This document shows positions 55,941 to 64,000 of a stretch of DNA of 64,000 bases, one piece after another (the first letter of the stretch is position 1; the number at the start of each line of letters is the position of its first letter). Source of the DNA: Mycocentrospora acerina (Eukaryota > Ascomycota > Dothideomycetes > Pleosporales). The notes under the pieces are model-generated. The model was not told where the DNA came from. It searched no databases and was given only the letters and a program-made list of their open reading frames with translations. A program made the position numbers and the translations under genes. The stretch is taken from positions 1,146,140 through 1,210,139 of the forward strand of contig JAKUHH010000284.1 of the NCBI GenBank assembly GCA_022701365.1, read 5' to 3'.

Positions 55941-56567
55941 GAGGTGAGATTGATGTGCTTTGACTCTCTCACTCACATTTGCACAATAAATCGCGCCAAG
56001 CATGGCTCCTTCAACTCCGCACACACTCACTCAATCATTCGCTCGCTCGCTCGCTCTCTTGCGCGCCTATCCATCCTGCAGTCACATCTACCGGTCTTCA
56101 CAACAACAATTAATCCAACATATGCACAACTACCGACCATTTACCTCTCCGCGGCGAGAGCGAGATGATGGATTAGAAAAAAAACCTGGCCAAACGATCT
56201 AGCCCTTCTGACCCCCGCTCACACCCTTGTCCCTCCCACCCCCCCCTTCAGCCAAAAGGACCCGCACGCCATCCGTGAACGCCTGTCAGAAACGGCGTTT
56301 GTCCGTCGCCTTGTTTCACGTGCGCCCCATGGCCCATATGGCCCCCAATCGCGTCATCATTACAGCGCTCCTCCCGCAGCTGGTCCATTGATCCTCTCAT
56401 TCGTCCATTCAGCCAGCGGAGAAGCGCAAGACTGACACGGAGACAAAAAAGTCTAATCAGCCACACGGTCATTTAGTGGTTTTCTTGTCAAGTACTTGGG
56501 TTGGAAAGATACTTGCGACGCGGCATGATACAATTCAATACAATAAATACTACGTGTTATGGCTTTA

Positions 56568-56779
56568 CCCCCCCCCCCCCCCCCCCCCCCCCCCNNNNNN
56601 NNNNNNNNNNNNNNNNNNNNNNNNNNNNNNNNNNNNNNNNNNNNNNNNNNNNNNNNNNNNNNNNNNNNNNNNNNNNNNNNNNNNNNNNNNNNNNNNNNNN
56701 NNNNNNNNNNNNNNNNNNNNNNNNNNNNNNNNNNNNNNNNNNNNNNNNNNNNNNNNNNNNNNCCCCCCCCCCCCCCCCC
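56568..56779. other. Assembly gap inside a poly-C run
   Basis: 168 N (56595-56762) flanked by 27 C on the left and 17 C on the right. The true content is unknown; the C runs may be sequencing or gap-filling artefacts. Confidence 0.97.
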
Positions 56780-57352
56780 GCGACTATACTGCCCTGACAA
56801 GGCTATCCGTGCCCAAACCTGTGGGTCCGCAAGCATGCAAACAAGGGGTATGGCTGCGAACTGGTGTTGCAGGTGGATTTCTCCGGCGAATGGTGTGTGT
56901 GATGTTGAAAACTACATGTTCAATTCTTGCTTTTTGCGGAGATTGCATCTCGTGGTGTGCCTGAATGTGCCGTGTCACATTATATATCATGGGATTTATA
57001 GGAGGGTGAGTCAACTACGCAATATGTATTTGTTCAAGGCAAAAATTTGGATAAATGGTAAAAAAGGTACTTGGAATTATTTCATTAATGAGTTCATTTA
57101 ATCAAGTGCGCCGATAGGGGGTATATGCTTTGGTAAAGGCGCCGTACGATGCGAGACTATCGACGGGCAAAAAAGGGAATCGATAAAAAAAAACGCCTAG
57201 CATCATCCAAGAGGATTCTTCCGAACGCGGTAGATCCGCTGATGAAAGAGGAAGGCAAGAGGAAGCGAAATAAACTGATTGTTCAGCTCTGATGCAACCG
57301 TTGCAACTGTACGCAACAGTACGGTTCGTATCTGGCCGAGTCTACCCAGAGC

Positions 57353-58603
57353 TCAAGACCGTTTCGCACGTGTGCTCCTCGTCGTCTTTGCTGGAAGTGA
57401 CCTTGCCTGGCTTGCTGCAGTCGGTGCGTCAAATGATCTGGTGACTCGCTTCTTCGTAGTCTTCGAGCCCTCTGCGTCGGCCTCTTCCTCTGCCTTTCGC
57501 TTGAGAGAAGGTGGTTGTTGTGTGCTTGAAGCGCCGGTCTTCGCCTCTGCGCTTTTGGTCTTAGCCTCTGCGCTTTTGGTCTTAGCCTGACTAGAGCTGA
57601 CAATGTCGTTGGGGACGCGAGTGCTGCGGGTTACTTCTGATAGCGGCGGAGTCGGTGGTCGCGCGCTGTCGGTAGGGACTGGTAGCTGTGGTGTGGTTGC
57701 TAGAGGTTCTGGCTGCGTGTTTCGTTGTTGGGCTACCCAGGACAGTAAATTGGCCTCTGCGTCTGTATCGTCGTCCTCGTCATCCTCGCCCTGGTCCAGC
57801 ATTGCGTCTGCCATCTCACCAGCAATATCGTCCCCATCGTCCTTGCCAGTCGCCATGCGCATAGCAAACTGCAGAAGCTGTTGGGGATCCATACCACTGA
57901 GAGGTCCTCCGGCTGCTGCCAGACGACTCTGCAGCGCCGCCATCAGCGCCGTTTGGTCAATTTCCATGCCTTCATCTTCGTCGTTGTCGTTGTCGTCGTC
58001 GTCTTCCTCTTCCTCCAACTCTTCCTCTCCTTCAGCGTCCGAGGTCGGTGACACGGGCTCTAAAGCAAACGAAGCCTTCTCCTTGACCTTGTTGGGCGAT
58101 GGTATATCTAGCGTCGCGAGATTTGGTGAGCCAAAAGGCCAGCGCGGTGTATCGGCAAGCTTGTTCCTCCAGTCCTTCAGCAGCGCATACGACTGCGCGT
58201 TGTCATCCAGCAACTTTGGCTCTGGTTTTGGAGCAGTCTGTGAGCGCCAGACAACAGGCGAGTATCCCAGCCATGGCTTTGCTTGACCGTTGATCTGGTC
58301 TGTTGTTCGCAACCTCTTCTGACTGCGACTGTTTTGCACCGCGCGCTTCCTCTTTTGCCCCGTCTTTGCATCCTTGACGTCGTACGCCTCGAACTTGGCG
58401 TCGTCGAAGCCATCAGACGCGTATTCAATGTCGTTGTAGTAGTCGAAGCGATCCCAGTCGGGCTGATTGTCATCATCGCCGTAGGTTGTGGGCGGGGGTG
58501 AGGCCACGGCATGTTCAGCCAGGTCGTCTGCTGCTATGTACTCTTCCTCGACATAAAACCACTCCTCGCCATAGTCTGAGTAGTCGTCGCCGTAGTCACT
58601 CAT
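57353..58603 (-). CDS. Acidic, probably nuclear protein of unknown function
   Basis: Single exon from MSDYGDDYSDYGEEW, 416 residues. The N terminus is rich in Asp/Tyr/Glu. A basic patch (GQKRKRAVQNSRSQKRLR) looks like a nuclear localisation signal. A conserved-looking segment follows (PWLGYSPVVWRSQ, LLKDWRNKLADTPRWP). Then come a Glu/Asp run (EEELEEEEDDDDNDNDEDEG) and a helix, DPQQLLQFAMRMATG. The C terminus is basic (KRKAEEEA, KKRVTRSF, TRSTRAKRS) and contains two copies of AKTKSAE from a 21-bp duplication at 57543-57584. The composition suggests a chromatin or ribosome-biogenesis factor, but I recognise no family. The start is the first ATG giving the acidic N terminus; an upstream extension to 58744 exists. 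Confidence 0.72.
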   Translation of the reverse strand: MSDYGDDYSDYGEEWFYVEEEYIAADDLAEHAVASPPPTTYGDDDNQPDWDRFDYYNDIEYASDGFDDAKFEAYDVKDAKTGQKRKRAVQNSRSQKRLRTTDQINGQAKPWLGYSPVVWRSQTAPKPEPKLLDDNAQSYALLKDWRNKLADTPRWPFGSPNLATLDIPSPNKVKEKASFALEPVSPTSDAEGEEELEEEEDDDDNDNDEDEGMEIDQTALMAALQSRLAAAGGPLSGMDPQQLLQFAMRMATGKDDGDDIAGEMADAMLDQGEDDEDDDTDAEANLLSWVAQQRNTQPEPLATTPQLPVPTDSARPPTPPLSEVTRSTRVPNDIVSSSQAKTKSAEAKTKSAEAKTGASSTQQPPSLKRKAEEEADAEGSKTTKKRVTRSFDAPTAASQARSLPAKTTRSTRAKRS

Positions 58604-59112
58604 GCTGGGCGTGTGGCGTTGAAAAGGGCATGTAGTATCGTAGACAAAAAAGTCGAAAGCGTCGCCAGCTGCTAGAGAGCGGACTACGGCGATGCGCTGG
58701 AGCCGGACGGGGCAACGACGTGGTGCTAGAAAAAGCGTGACCACGCGTCAGGGCGTTTGGGCCAACGCCGGTAACCCCGCAAACAGCATTGACATGCTTC
58801 ATGGTAAGAGGAAGCCAACATCGCCAACGTCACCAACATCGCCCTGACGCCTCGACACCCACCAGTACTGACACGCCGAGTCCACAATTTCCCAATCAGG
58901 CATTTCTCACGTCAAGTCTGCAGTTGTCACTCTTTCGGCAGCGTCCCGTGCGTGCCGTGTACCAACGGCTTATCACGGCTCAGCGCGACCGAGGGCCCCG
59001 GTCTTGTGACGGACATACCCCATTCCCCGGATTGCACACAAAATAAATGTACATTTACGTGCCATAGCCGCTGGATGAGTTTTTCTTGCTTTCCAGACTT
59101 GCCACAGTGACT
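58604..59112. other. Divergent promoter region
   Basis: About 510 bases between the acidic protein ATG (minus) and the methylcrotonyl-CoA carboxylase ATG (plus). No gene recognised. Confidence 0.5.
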
Positions 59113-60249
59113 ATGCGTGCTTTCCAAAGATCATCGCGACTTTCGCGCCAGCTCATTGCTCCCAATGCCGTCCGCCACAACTCGACCACTGCGCCAGCTG
59201 CAAAGGCGCTGACCTCTGTCCTGATCGCCAACCGTGGAGAGATTGCTCTGTGAGGTTTTTTGTGTCTCTAAAAAGACCAAGACTAACATACTTTGAAGAC
59301 GTGTTGGACGGACAGCTGCAGAATATGGCGTTCGAACCACAACCCTCTTCACCGACCCAGATGCGCGATCACAGCACGCCTTGAGCTCGCCGTACGCCGT
59401 GAACCTCGGAGATCCTTCTGCGTATCTTGATGGAGACCGCATTATTCAGATTGCAAAGGAACAGGGCTGCCAAGGCATACACCCAGGTTATGGCTTTGTA
59501 CGGCTCCATGCGCATTAAGACATTGGTGCAGTGGCTGACTTGGTCTAGTTGAGCGAGAATCCTGGATTCGCAAAGAAATGTGAAGATAATGGAATCAAGT
59601 TCATTGGCCCACCGTGGCAGGCAATTGAGTCAATGGGAAGCAAGAGGTACGATAACTCTCATACCCTATACACAGCACATACAGCACAAAGTAAAAGTAT
59701 TTGGTATGTGTATATAATAGCTAACCGCCGCCTATAGCGAGTCCAAGAACATCATGACCAAAGCTGGCGTGCCGTGTGTACCCGGCTACCACGGCGCACG
59801 ACAAGAACCCGAATACCTCAAGGAGAAGGCTGCAGAAATTGGATACCCTGTCCTCCTCAAGGCTGTCAAGGGTGGAGGCGGCAAGGGAATGCGAATCGTC
59901 AATACTGAGCAGGAATTCTTCCAGCAGCTCGACTCTGCCAAGTCTGAAGCTCGCAACTCCTTTGGCGATGAAGTCATGCTTGTGGAAAAGTACATTACCA
60001 CCCCACGACACATTGAGGTCCAGGTCTTTGCGGATCAGCACGGAAACTGTGTTGCGCTTGGTGAGCGTGATTGCAGTATCCAACGACGACACCAAAAGGT
60101 GTTGGAGGAGTCACCGGCGCCACACTTGGACGAGGCGATTCGTCAAGACCTCTGGGAGAAGGCCAGACAAGCTGCTCTTGCAGTAGGGTACGAGGGAGCT
60201 GGCACAGTCGAGTTCATCTTTGACAACGACTCGGGCGAGTTCTTCTTCA

Positions 60250-60280
<31 letters not shown>

Positions 60281-61504
60281 TCCTGTTACTGAGATGGTCA
60301 CTGGAGAGGATCTGGTCAGGTGGCAGCTCATTGTCGCAGAAGGCGGCAAGCTTCCCCTGACACAAGAGGAGATTCACCAGAGGATCAAGGAGCGAGGTGC
60401 TGCCATTGAGGCGCGAATCTACGCCGAAAACCCAGACATGAACTTTATCCCCGACTCGGGTCTTCTCCTTCACTTGAAGACACCCAAGCCTACTGATACC
60501 GTCCGCATCGACTCTGGGTTTATTGCTGGTGACGAGGTATCCTCACACTACGACCCCATGATCTCCAAACTTATCGTTCAAGGCCCCACGCGCGAAGCTG
60601 CCATTCAAAAGCTGCGTGCCGCCCTCGAGGAGTACGAAGTCGCCGGTCCCATTACCAACATTGAATTCATCAAGCGCATGTGTGTCAGCCCAGACTTTGT
60701 AGCTGGCAACGTCGAGACAGGCTACATCCCCAAGCACTACGACGAGCTCTTCACGCCAGAACCCACTGCCCCAGAAGTCTACGCGCAGGCTGCCCTCGGC
60801 CTTGCCCTGCAAGAAATCTCCTCTACAAACCCAAATCCCTTCTCTGGCCCACCCGTCACAACTGCAGGCTTTGGCGCAGGCTTCCAACACCGCTCGTACA
60901 ACATCATCGAAACGCCTGCAAACGGCAAGGGAGACGCAAAAGCCACACCCATCAGCATCCGACAAACCGCGCCCCAGAAGTTTGACATTATCGTTGAAGG
61001 AAAGACATTCAGCAACGTGACAAGCACCTTTTCCCCGTCAAACAACACACTCACATCTTTCTACCCACACACCCGCCTCGCGACAACATTTATCCGCGAC
61101 GAGGAGAAGCTCACCCTCTTCCAGCAGGGGAAACAATACAGACTAGCCCTTGCATTGCCCAAGTGGGCAGAAAAGGCACTAGGAATTAAGGATGTGACAA
61201 ACAGCGTGTTGGCGCCCATGCCCTGCAAGGTACTACGAGTGGAAGTTGAGGAGGGGCAGAGCGTCAAGAAAGACCAACCGCTCGTCATTATCGAAAGCAT
61301 GAAGATGGAGACTGTGATTAGGAGTCCGGTAGATGGTGTGATTAAGAAGATTGTGCACGGCAAGGGGGTAAGTCTTATAATTCTTTTATGCCTCGTCCTT
61401 GCTGCTACAGGGGTTGGAATATATGCTAACGTGTGTTGTAGGATCTGTGCAAGGCTGGGACGGAGCTTGTCGAGTTTGAGGACCCAGAGGCGGGCAAGGC
61501 GTGA
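59113..61504 (+). CDS. mccA: 3-methylcrotonyl-CoA carboxylase, biotin-containing (alpha) subunit
   Basis: Five exons (59113-59249, 59299-59497, 59549-59646, 59738-61367 and 61442-61504) give 708 residues, as expected. The enzyme carboxylates 3-methylcrotonyl-CoA in mitochondrial leucine breakdown. The N terminus (MRAFQRSSRLSRQLIAPNAV, then RHNST) is an Arg-rich mitochondrial presequence. The biotin carboxylase part begins at SVLIANRGEIALR and includes the ATP-grasp Gly-rich loop KGGGGKGMR, the catalytic EFFFMEMNTRLQVEHPVTE block and GERDCSIQRRHQKV. The C-terminal biotinyl domain has IIESMKMETVI with the biotinylated Lys at about 667. In this family ESMKM replaces the usual AMKM. The partner beta subunit and isovaleryl-CoA dehydrogenase genes are not in this window. 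Confidence 0.93.
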
Positions 61505-62003
61505 GGGGAGGGAGAACAAAAAAAAAGGAAAAGGGAATGTATATCACGATGTCAATGTCGATAATTTACGAAGTTCATGTTTATACGTGTGTTTGGTGTA
61601 TATGTGTGTTCATGTTCACGTTCACATTCTTCGTTCTTTGTCCATTACTCTTACACGCCTTCTGCTCGCTGACTAGATGTCTTCTTTCATGGACGTGTGA
61701 CCTGATACGCACCGGGACGTCGTGACGAAGCTGGGCGTGTGCTGTCGAGCTTGGTTTGACGCTTTGTCTGTCTTGCTGACTGTCAAGCAACAGGGCTGTC
61801 TAAATTTCGTCTTCTGGTAAGACGCATCTGCTGGGTATCTTCTTCGTGATGTCTCTGGTGATTTCCTCTTGGCTCGTCGTGTTCCGTCGCTGTTGGGGTA
61901 TGCGTGGGACGGGATAAACAACATCCAACCCCTCAATCTTCTCGCTCTCTTCCACAATTCCCATTGCTCACTCAAAAGATACTCCGTCTGCCCCTTCAAC
62001 ACC
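61505..62003. other. Convergent 3' intergenic region
   Basis: About 500 bases between the stops of mccA and the sedlin gene. No gene; short frames only. Confidence 0.5.
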
Positions 62004-62558
62004 TCACAAATACTTCTTCGCTGCAGCTGCCACCCTCGCTCTAAACACCGGACTCTTGACCACCTCGCCGTTCCCCACGGCAAAGAATGGATTCATAATA
62101 ACTTTGCACCAACTCTCATAGCAGTCGACAAAGAAATTCTTTACTGCCTCCTCCGTCGCTGGACTCGTGGGATTGTACACCCCCGCAGTCACCATTCCTG
62201 TTCTACCCCCAGCCAAACTTCCTCTTTGCCCACCTGCTGCTGTCAACCCCAGCGATTCATCCCGTGGCCGTGTCAATAACAGAAATCGTGTGTTCCCTCC
62301 AGTCACCCAGCAGCTAATATAGCAATACCCGTGCTTATCGATGTGTTTGAGGTACATGGGGGCGGAGCCTGAGGAGGTAGAAGGCCCCCATTGGACTTCT
62401 TCGAGAATGTCGAGCGAGGAGTGTATGATGAAGGGGAGGAGCGGGCGCTCGGCGGGGGTGAAGCGGGAAAGGCCGTCGCCGCCAGAGCGCGAAGTACCGA
62501 AGTCGTGGGTGAAGAGGGGGACGTCGAGAGGGGAGAGGATGGTGAACGTGTAGGACAT
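62004..62558 (-). CDS. trs20: TRAPP complex subunit 2 (Trs20/sedlin)
   Basis: Single exon, 184 residues, longer than animal sedlin (~140) because of a loop insert. Sedlin-fold blocks are seen: YTFTILSPLDVPLFTHDFG (a longin-like start), LPFIIHSSLDILEEVQW, YLKHIDKHGYCYISCWVTGGNTRFLLL, and the C-terminal AVKNFFVDCYESWCKVIMNPFF with SPVFRARVAAAAKKYL. The insert (about 100-125) is Gly-rich (LTAAGGQRGSLAGGRTGMV). TRAPP is the Rab-GEF complex at the Golgi; Trs20 links TRAPP assembly to ER-to-Golgi transport and autophagy. It is divergent from the L31 gene across 233 bp. Confidence 0.9.
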   Translation of the reverse strand: MSYTFTILSPLDVPLFTHDFGTSRSGGDGLSRFTPAERPLLPFIIHSSLDILEEVQWGPSTSSGSAPMYLKHIDKHGYCYISCWVTGGNTRFLLLTRPRDESLGLTAAGGQRGSLAGGRTGMVTAGVYNPTSPATEEAVKNFFVDCYESWCKVIMNPFFAVGNGEVVKSPVFRARVAAAAKKYL

Positions 62559-62791
62559 TGTGGTAGGAGGCGAGATTATTACGGAGGATGAGTCGCTCGT
62601 GCAGCCGGGGCTGGATTACGGGGTTTGGCAGGTTTTGGATTGCGTGTCTTGAAGGGAGGTGAGCTTGAAGCTCCCCCACAACCACTACAATGACGCTAGC
62701 CACGCCAAGAAAGTCCGCGGGAGTCTTTTCAGCATGACTTCAACTACACCACGTCCAGTCGTCGCGCAACTCCAGACCCATCACCACCACA
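62559..62791. promoter_or_regulatory. Bidirectional promoter of trs20 and mrpl31
   Basis: Only 233 bases separate the two divergent ATGs (62558 and 62792), so both promoters and 5' UTRs must lie here. No specific element is recognised. Confidence 0.55.
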
Positions 62792-63320
62792 ATGTTCGGC
62801 CCATTCCGCCTCACAAACCCGCTGTCGGGTGGTCTGTTATGGTAATTATGCTGCCCGCCTTTACATTTTTCGATTCCACAATTCCTCAACCACCCCAATC
62901 ACCACACCACACATGCATTGCCTCTTCCCTGCTAACACATACAGGAAAATCCCATGGCGCCTCTCCTCTCACCAAAAATACCGCCAACGTAACCGCCTGC
63001 GCAACGTCGACACCGTTGTCGCCACACTCGACAATGCCCTCGCGCGCATCGGCCAGAGCATGAAGAAGGTTGAGCGCTGGAAAGTTGAGATGCCCACTGA
63101 GCAGGAGATGTTGCCAAAGGATAAATACAGCGTTTTTGACCGCAAAGTGAAGAGGTACAGGAAGGGGATACACAGTGAGTTTCCATTTCTAGACTGGAGG
63201 GGGCAGAACTGGGAGGGTAGAATTGGTGGGAGCAGAATTGGCGAGAATGTGGGCTAATGAAATGCAGAGGTGCCCAAATGGACAAGGGTCAGTCAGAGGC
63301 TGAATCCCCCGGGTTTCTAG
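62792..63320 (+). CDS. mrpl31: Mitochondrial large-subunit ribosomal protein L31 (mL60)
   Basis: Three exons (62792-62841, 62945-63174 and 63268-63320) give 110 residues. The start MFGPFRLTNPLSGGLLWKIP, the block WRLSSHQKYRQRNRLRNVD, the LPKDKYSVFDRKVKRYRKGI stretch and the C-terminal PKWTRVSQRLNPPGF are the pattern of fungal MRPL31/mL60. The protein is part of the mitoribosome large subunit. Both introns are standard (103 and 93 bp), and splicing restores WKIPW and HKVPKW exactly. The first ATG is used; the presequence-like N terminus is retained in the mature family. Confidence 0.92.
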
Positions 63321-64000
63321 GCGTGGAGAAGTGTATACTATTTGTGGATATAGGGTGCATGGTATATGGCGCTTTTGTAGAGAATGACGCCAGACTTGAA
63401 TTGCAGATTACAGAAATTATTGAATTCAGCTCAGCGGCCAATTTGAAGCGTAGAAACACTTGGCCGCACTTTCCCGCATAGTTTGTCGCACAGGTTTCAG
63501 GATACTTGAAATAGTCTTTCTGGAATCTCCTTCAACCATGATGTCAGTTCTTTTCGTTGCAAGAACACTCGGGAAACATCTGTCGTAACACTTCAGAAAA
63601 TCACTCAAGATGGTGGGATGTCTAGATTGAGGCCTGCAAGAGTATTCACCGCTGTTTGTACTGGCATGCAGTGACCCGCGAGTGTTTGTTACACCCTTCT
63701 TATTCCCTGTCATTTCTTCTTCATCAAGCTTAGAGCTTTCTGTATCTATTTGCATATCGCATTTAGAAAACAGCTAGATTAGTCTTTATAGGTTGGAGGA
63801 CTCCTGTTTCCTTTACGCCTACTGCAGCAACCCAACCGAGGCTTTTCACCGCGCAATCTCAAGTCTGGTTCACCGTTCATTAATCCCCACTCACGAGAAT
63901 GCAGTGTTCCGCTCAACTTCACCTCGGCTAGTGTGTTGAAGTTCTTTGTTGATGCTTTGTCCCACCTCTCATTTCTCACTCACCTCACCTCTCCCTCACC
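63321..64000. other. 3' flank to window end, no gene seen
   Basis: About 680 bases without a credible open frame; short frames on both strands show no conserved motif. Confidence 0.45.

Larger units (their letters stand above)
54681..57352. other. Gene-free region with simple repeats and an assembly gap
   Basis: About 2.7 kb. It includes the MedA-like 3' UTR, GGATGG/GGTGG-type imperfect repeats (55640-55730), an AGGAT repeat, a CGCTCGCTCG tract (56039-56056) and the N gap. No gene recognised; frames that run through the N block are artefacts. Confidence 0.5.

Noticed and set aside
56453..57101. Open frames spanning the N block
   Set aside because: They exist only because N is read as open; flanks are poly-Pro/poly-Gly from the C run.
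57603..58286. 227-residue plus-strand Ser-rich frame
   Set aside because: Antisense of the Asp/Glu-rich protein; poly-Ser arises from the reversed GAC/GAA codons.
1..64000. CRISPR arrays, insertion sequences, prophage or bacterial operon signals
   Set aside because: No spaced direct repeats or such proteins; the spliced fungal genes make them implausible.

Overview
The window is nuclear DNA of a filamentous ascomycete (Pezizomycotina). The evidence is many short introns (about 41-60 bp) with GT..AG ends, two Zn2Cys6 fungal transcription factors, a Medusa-type developmental regulator, an ERMES subunit (Mdm34), a Doa10 ubiquitin ligase, a mitochondrial ribosomal protein of the fungal mL60 type and a tRNA gene with a short intron. 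The style and gene content look most like Dothideomycetes/Pleosporales, but that is an inference. There is one sequencing gap (168 N inside a poly-C run, 56595-56762). Exon boundaries were worked out by hand from splice signals and reading-frame continuity. Every multi-exon model below closes in frame.

Region 1 (1-17.4 kb) looks accessory and somewhat AT-richer. It starts with the 3' part of a trypsin-like protein. A compact set follows: GABA transaminase (-), a Zn2Cys6 regulator (-), a HAD/haloacid-dehalogenase-like hydrolase (-), a succinate-semialdehyde-type aldehyde dehydrogenase (+) and an alcohol-acetyltransferase-family enzyme (-). The four promoter regions serving these five genes all carry clusters of CCGG-centred sites, the kind of CGG-containing sequence that Zn2Cys6 proteins bind. 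I read this as a small catabolic cluster whose end is probably the GABA shunt (amine to semialdehyde to acid). Next come a second Zn2Cys6 regulator, a class A FAD monooxygenase and a divergent NAD(P)-binding SDR-like gene. A perfect 18-bp palindrome with a CGG-AT-CCG core sits between the last two.

Region 2 (17.9-42.5 kb) is core genome: Tudor-SN/SND1, an unnamed single-membrane-span protein, Mdm34, a thiamine-binding-like small protein, tRNA-Val(AAC), a 1,414-residue repeat protein with one membrane segment near its N terminus, the Doa10 E3 ligase, and a small two-part protein with a bulb-type lectin domain.

Region 3 (42.5-51.2 kb) is about 8.7 kb in which I find no supportable gene. It ends at a six-exon gene for a MedA-like developmental regulator (51.2-54.7 kb), so it may be its extended regulatory region. 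The encoded protein contains two diverged copies of the same domain.

Region 4 (54.7-64 kb) holds the assembly gap, an acidic nuclear-looking protein of unknown function, the biotin subunit of 3-methylcrotonyl-CoA carboxylase (leucine breakdown, mitochondrial), and the divergent pair TRS20/sedlin and mitochondrial ribosomal protein L31 (mL60).
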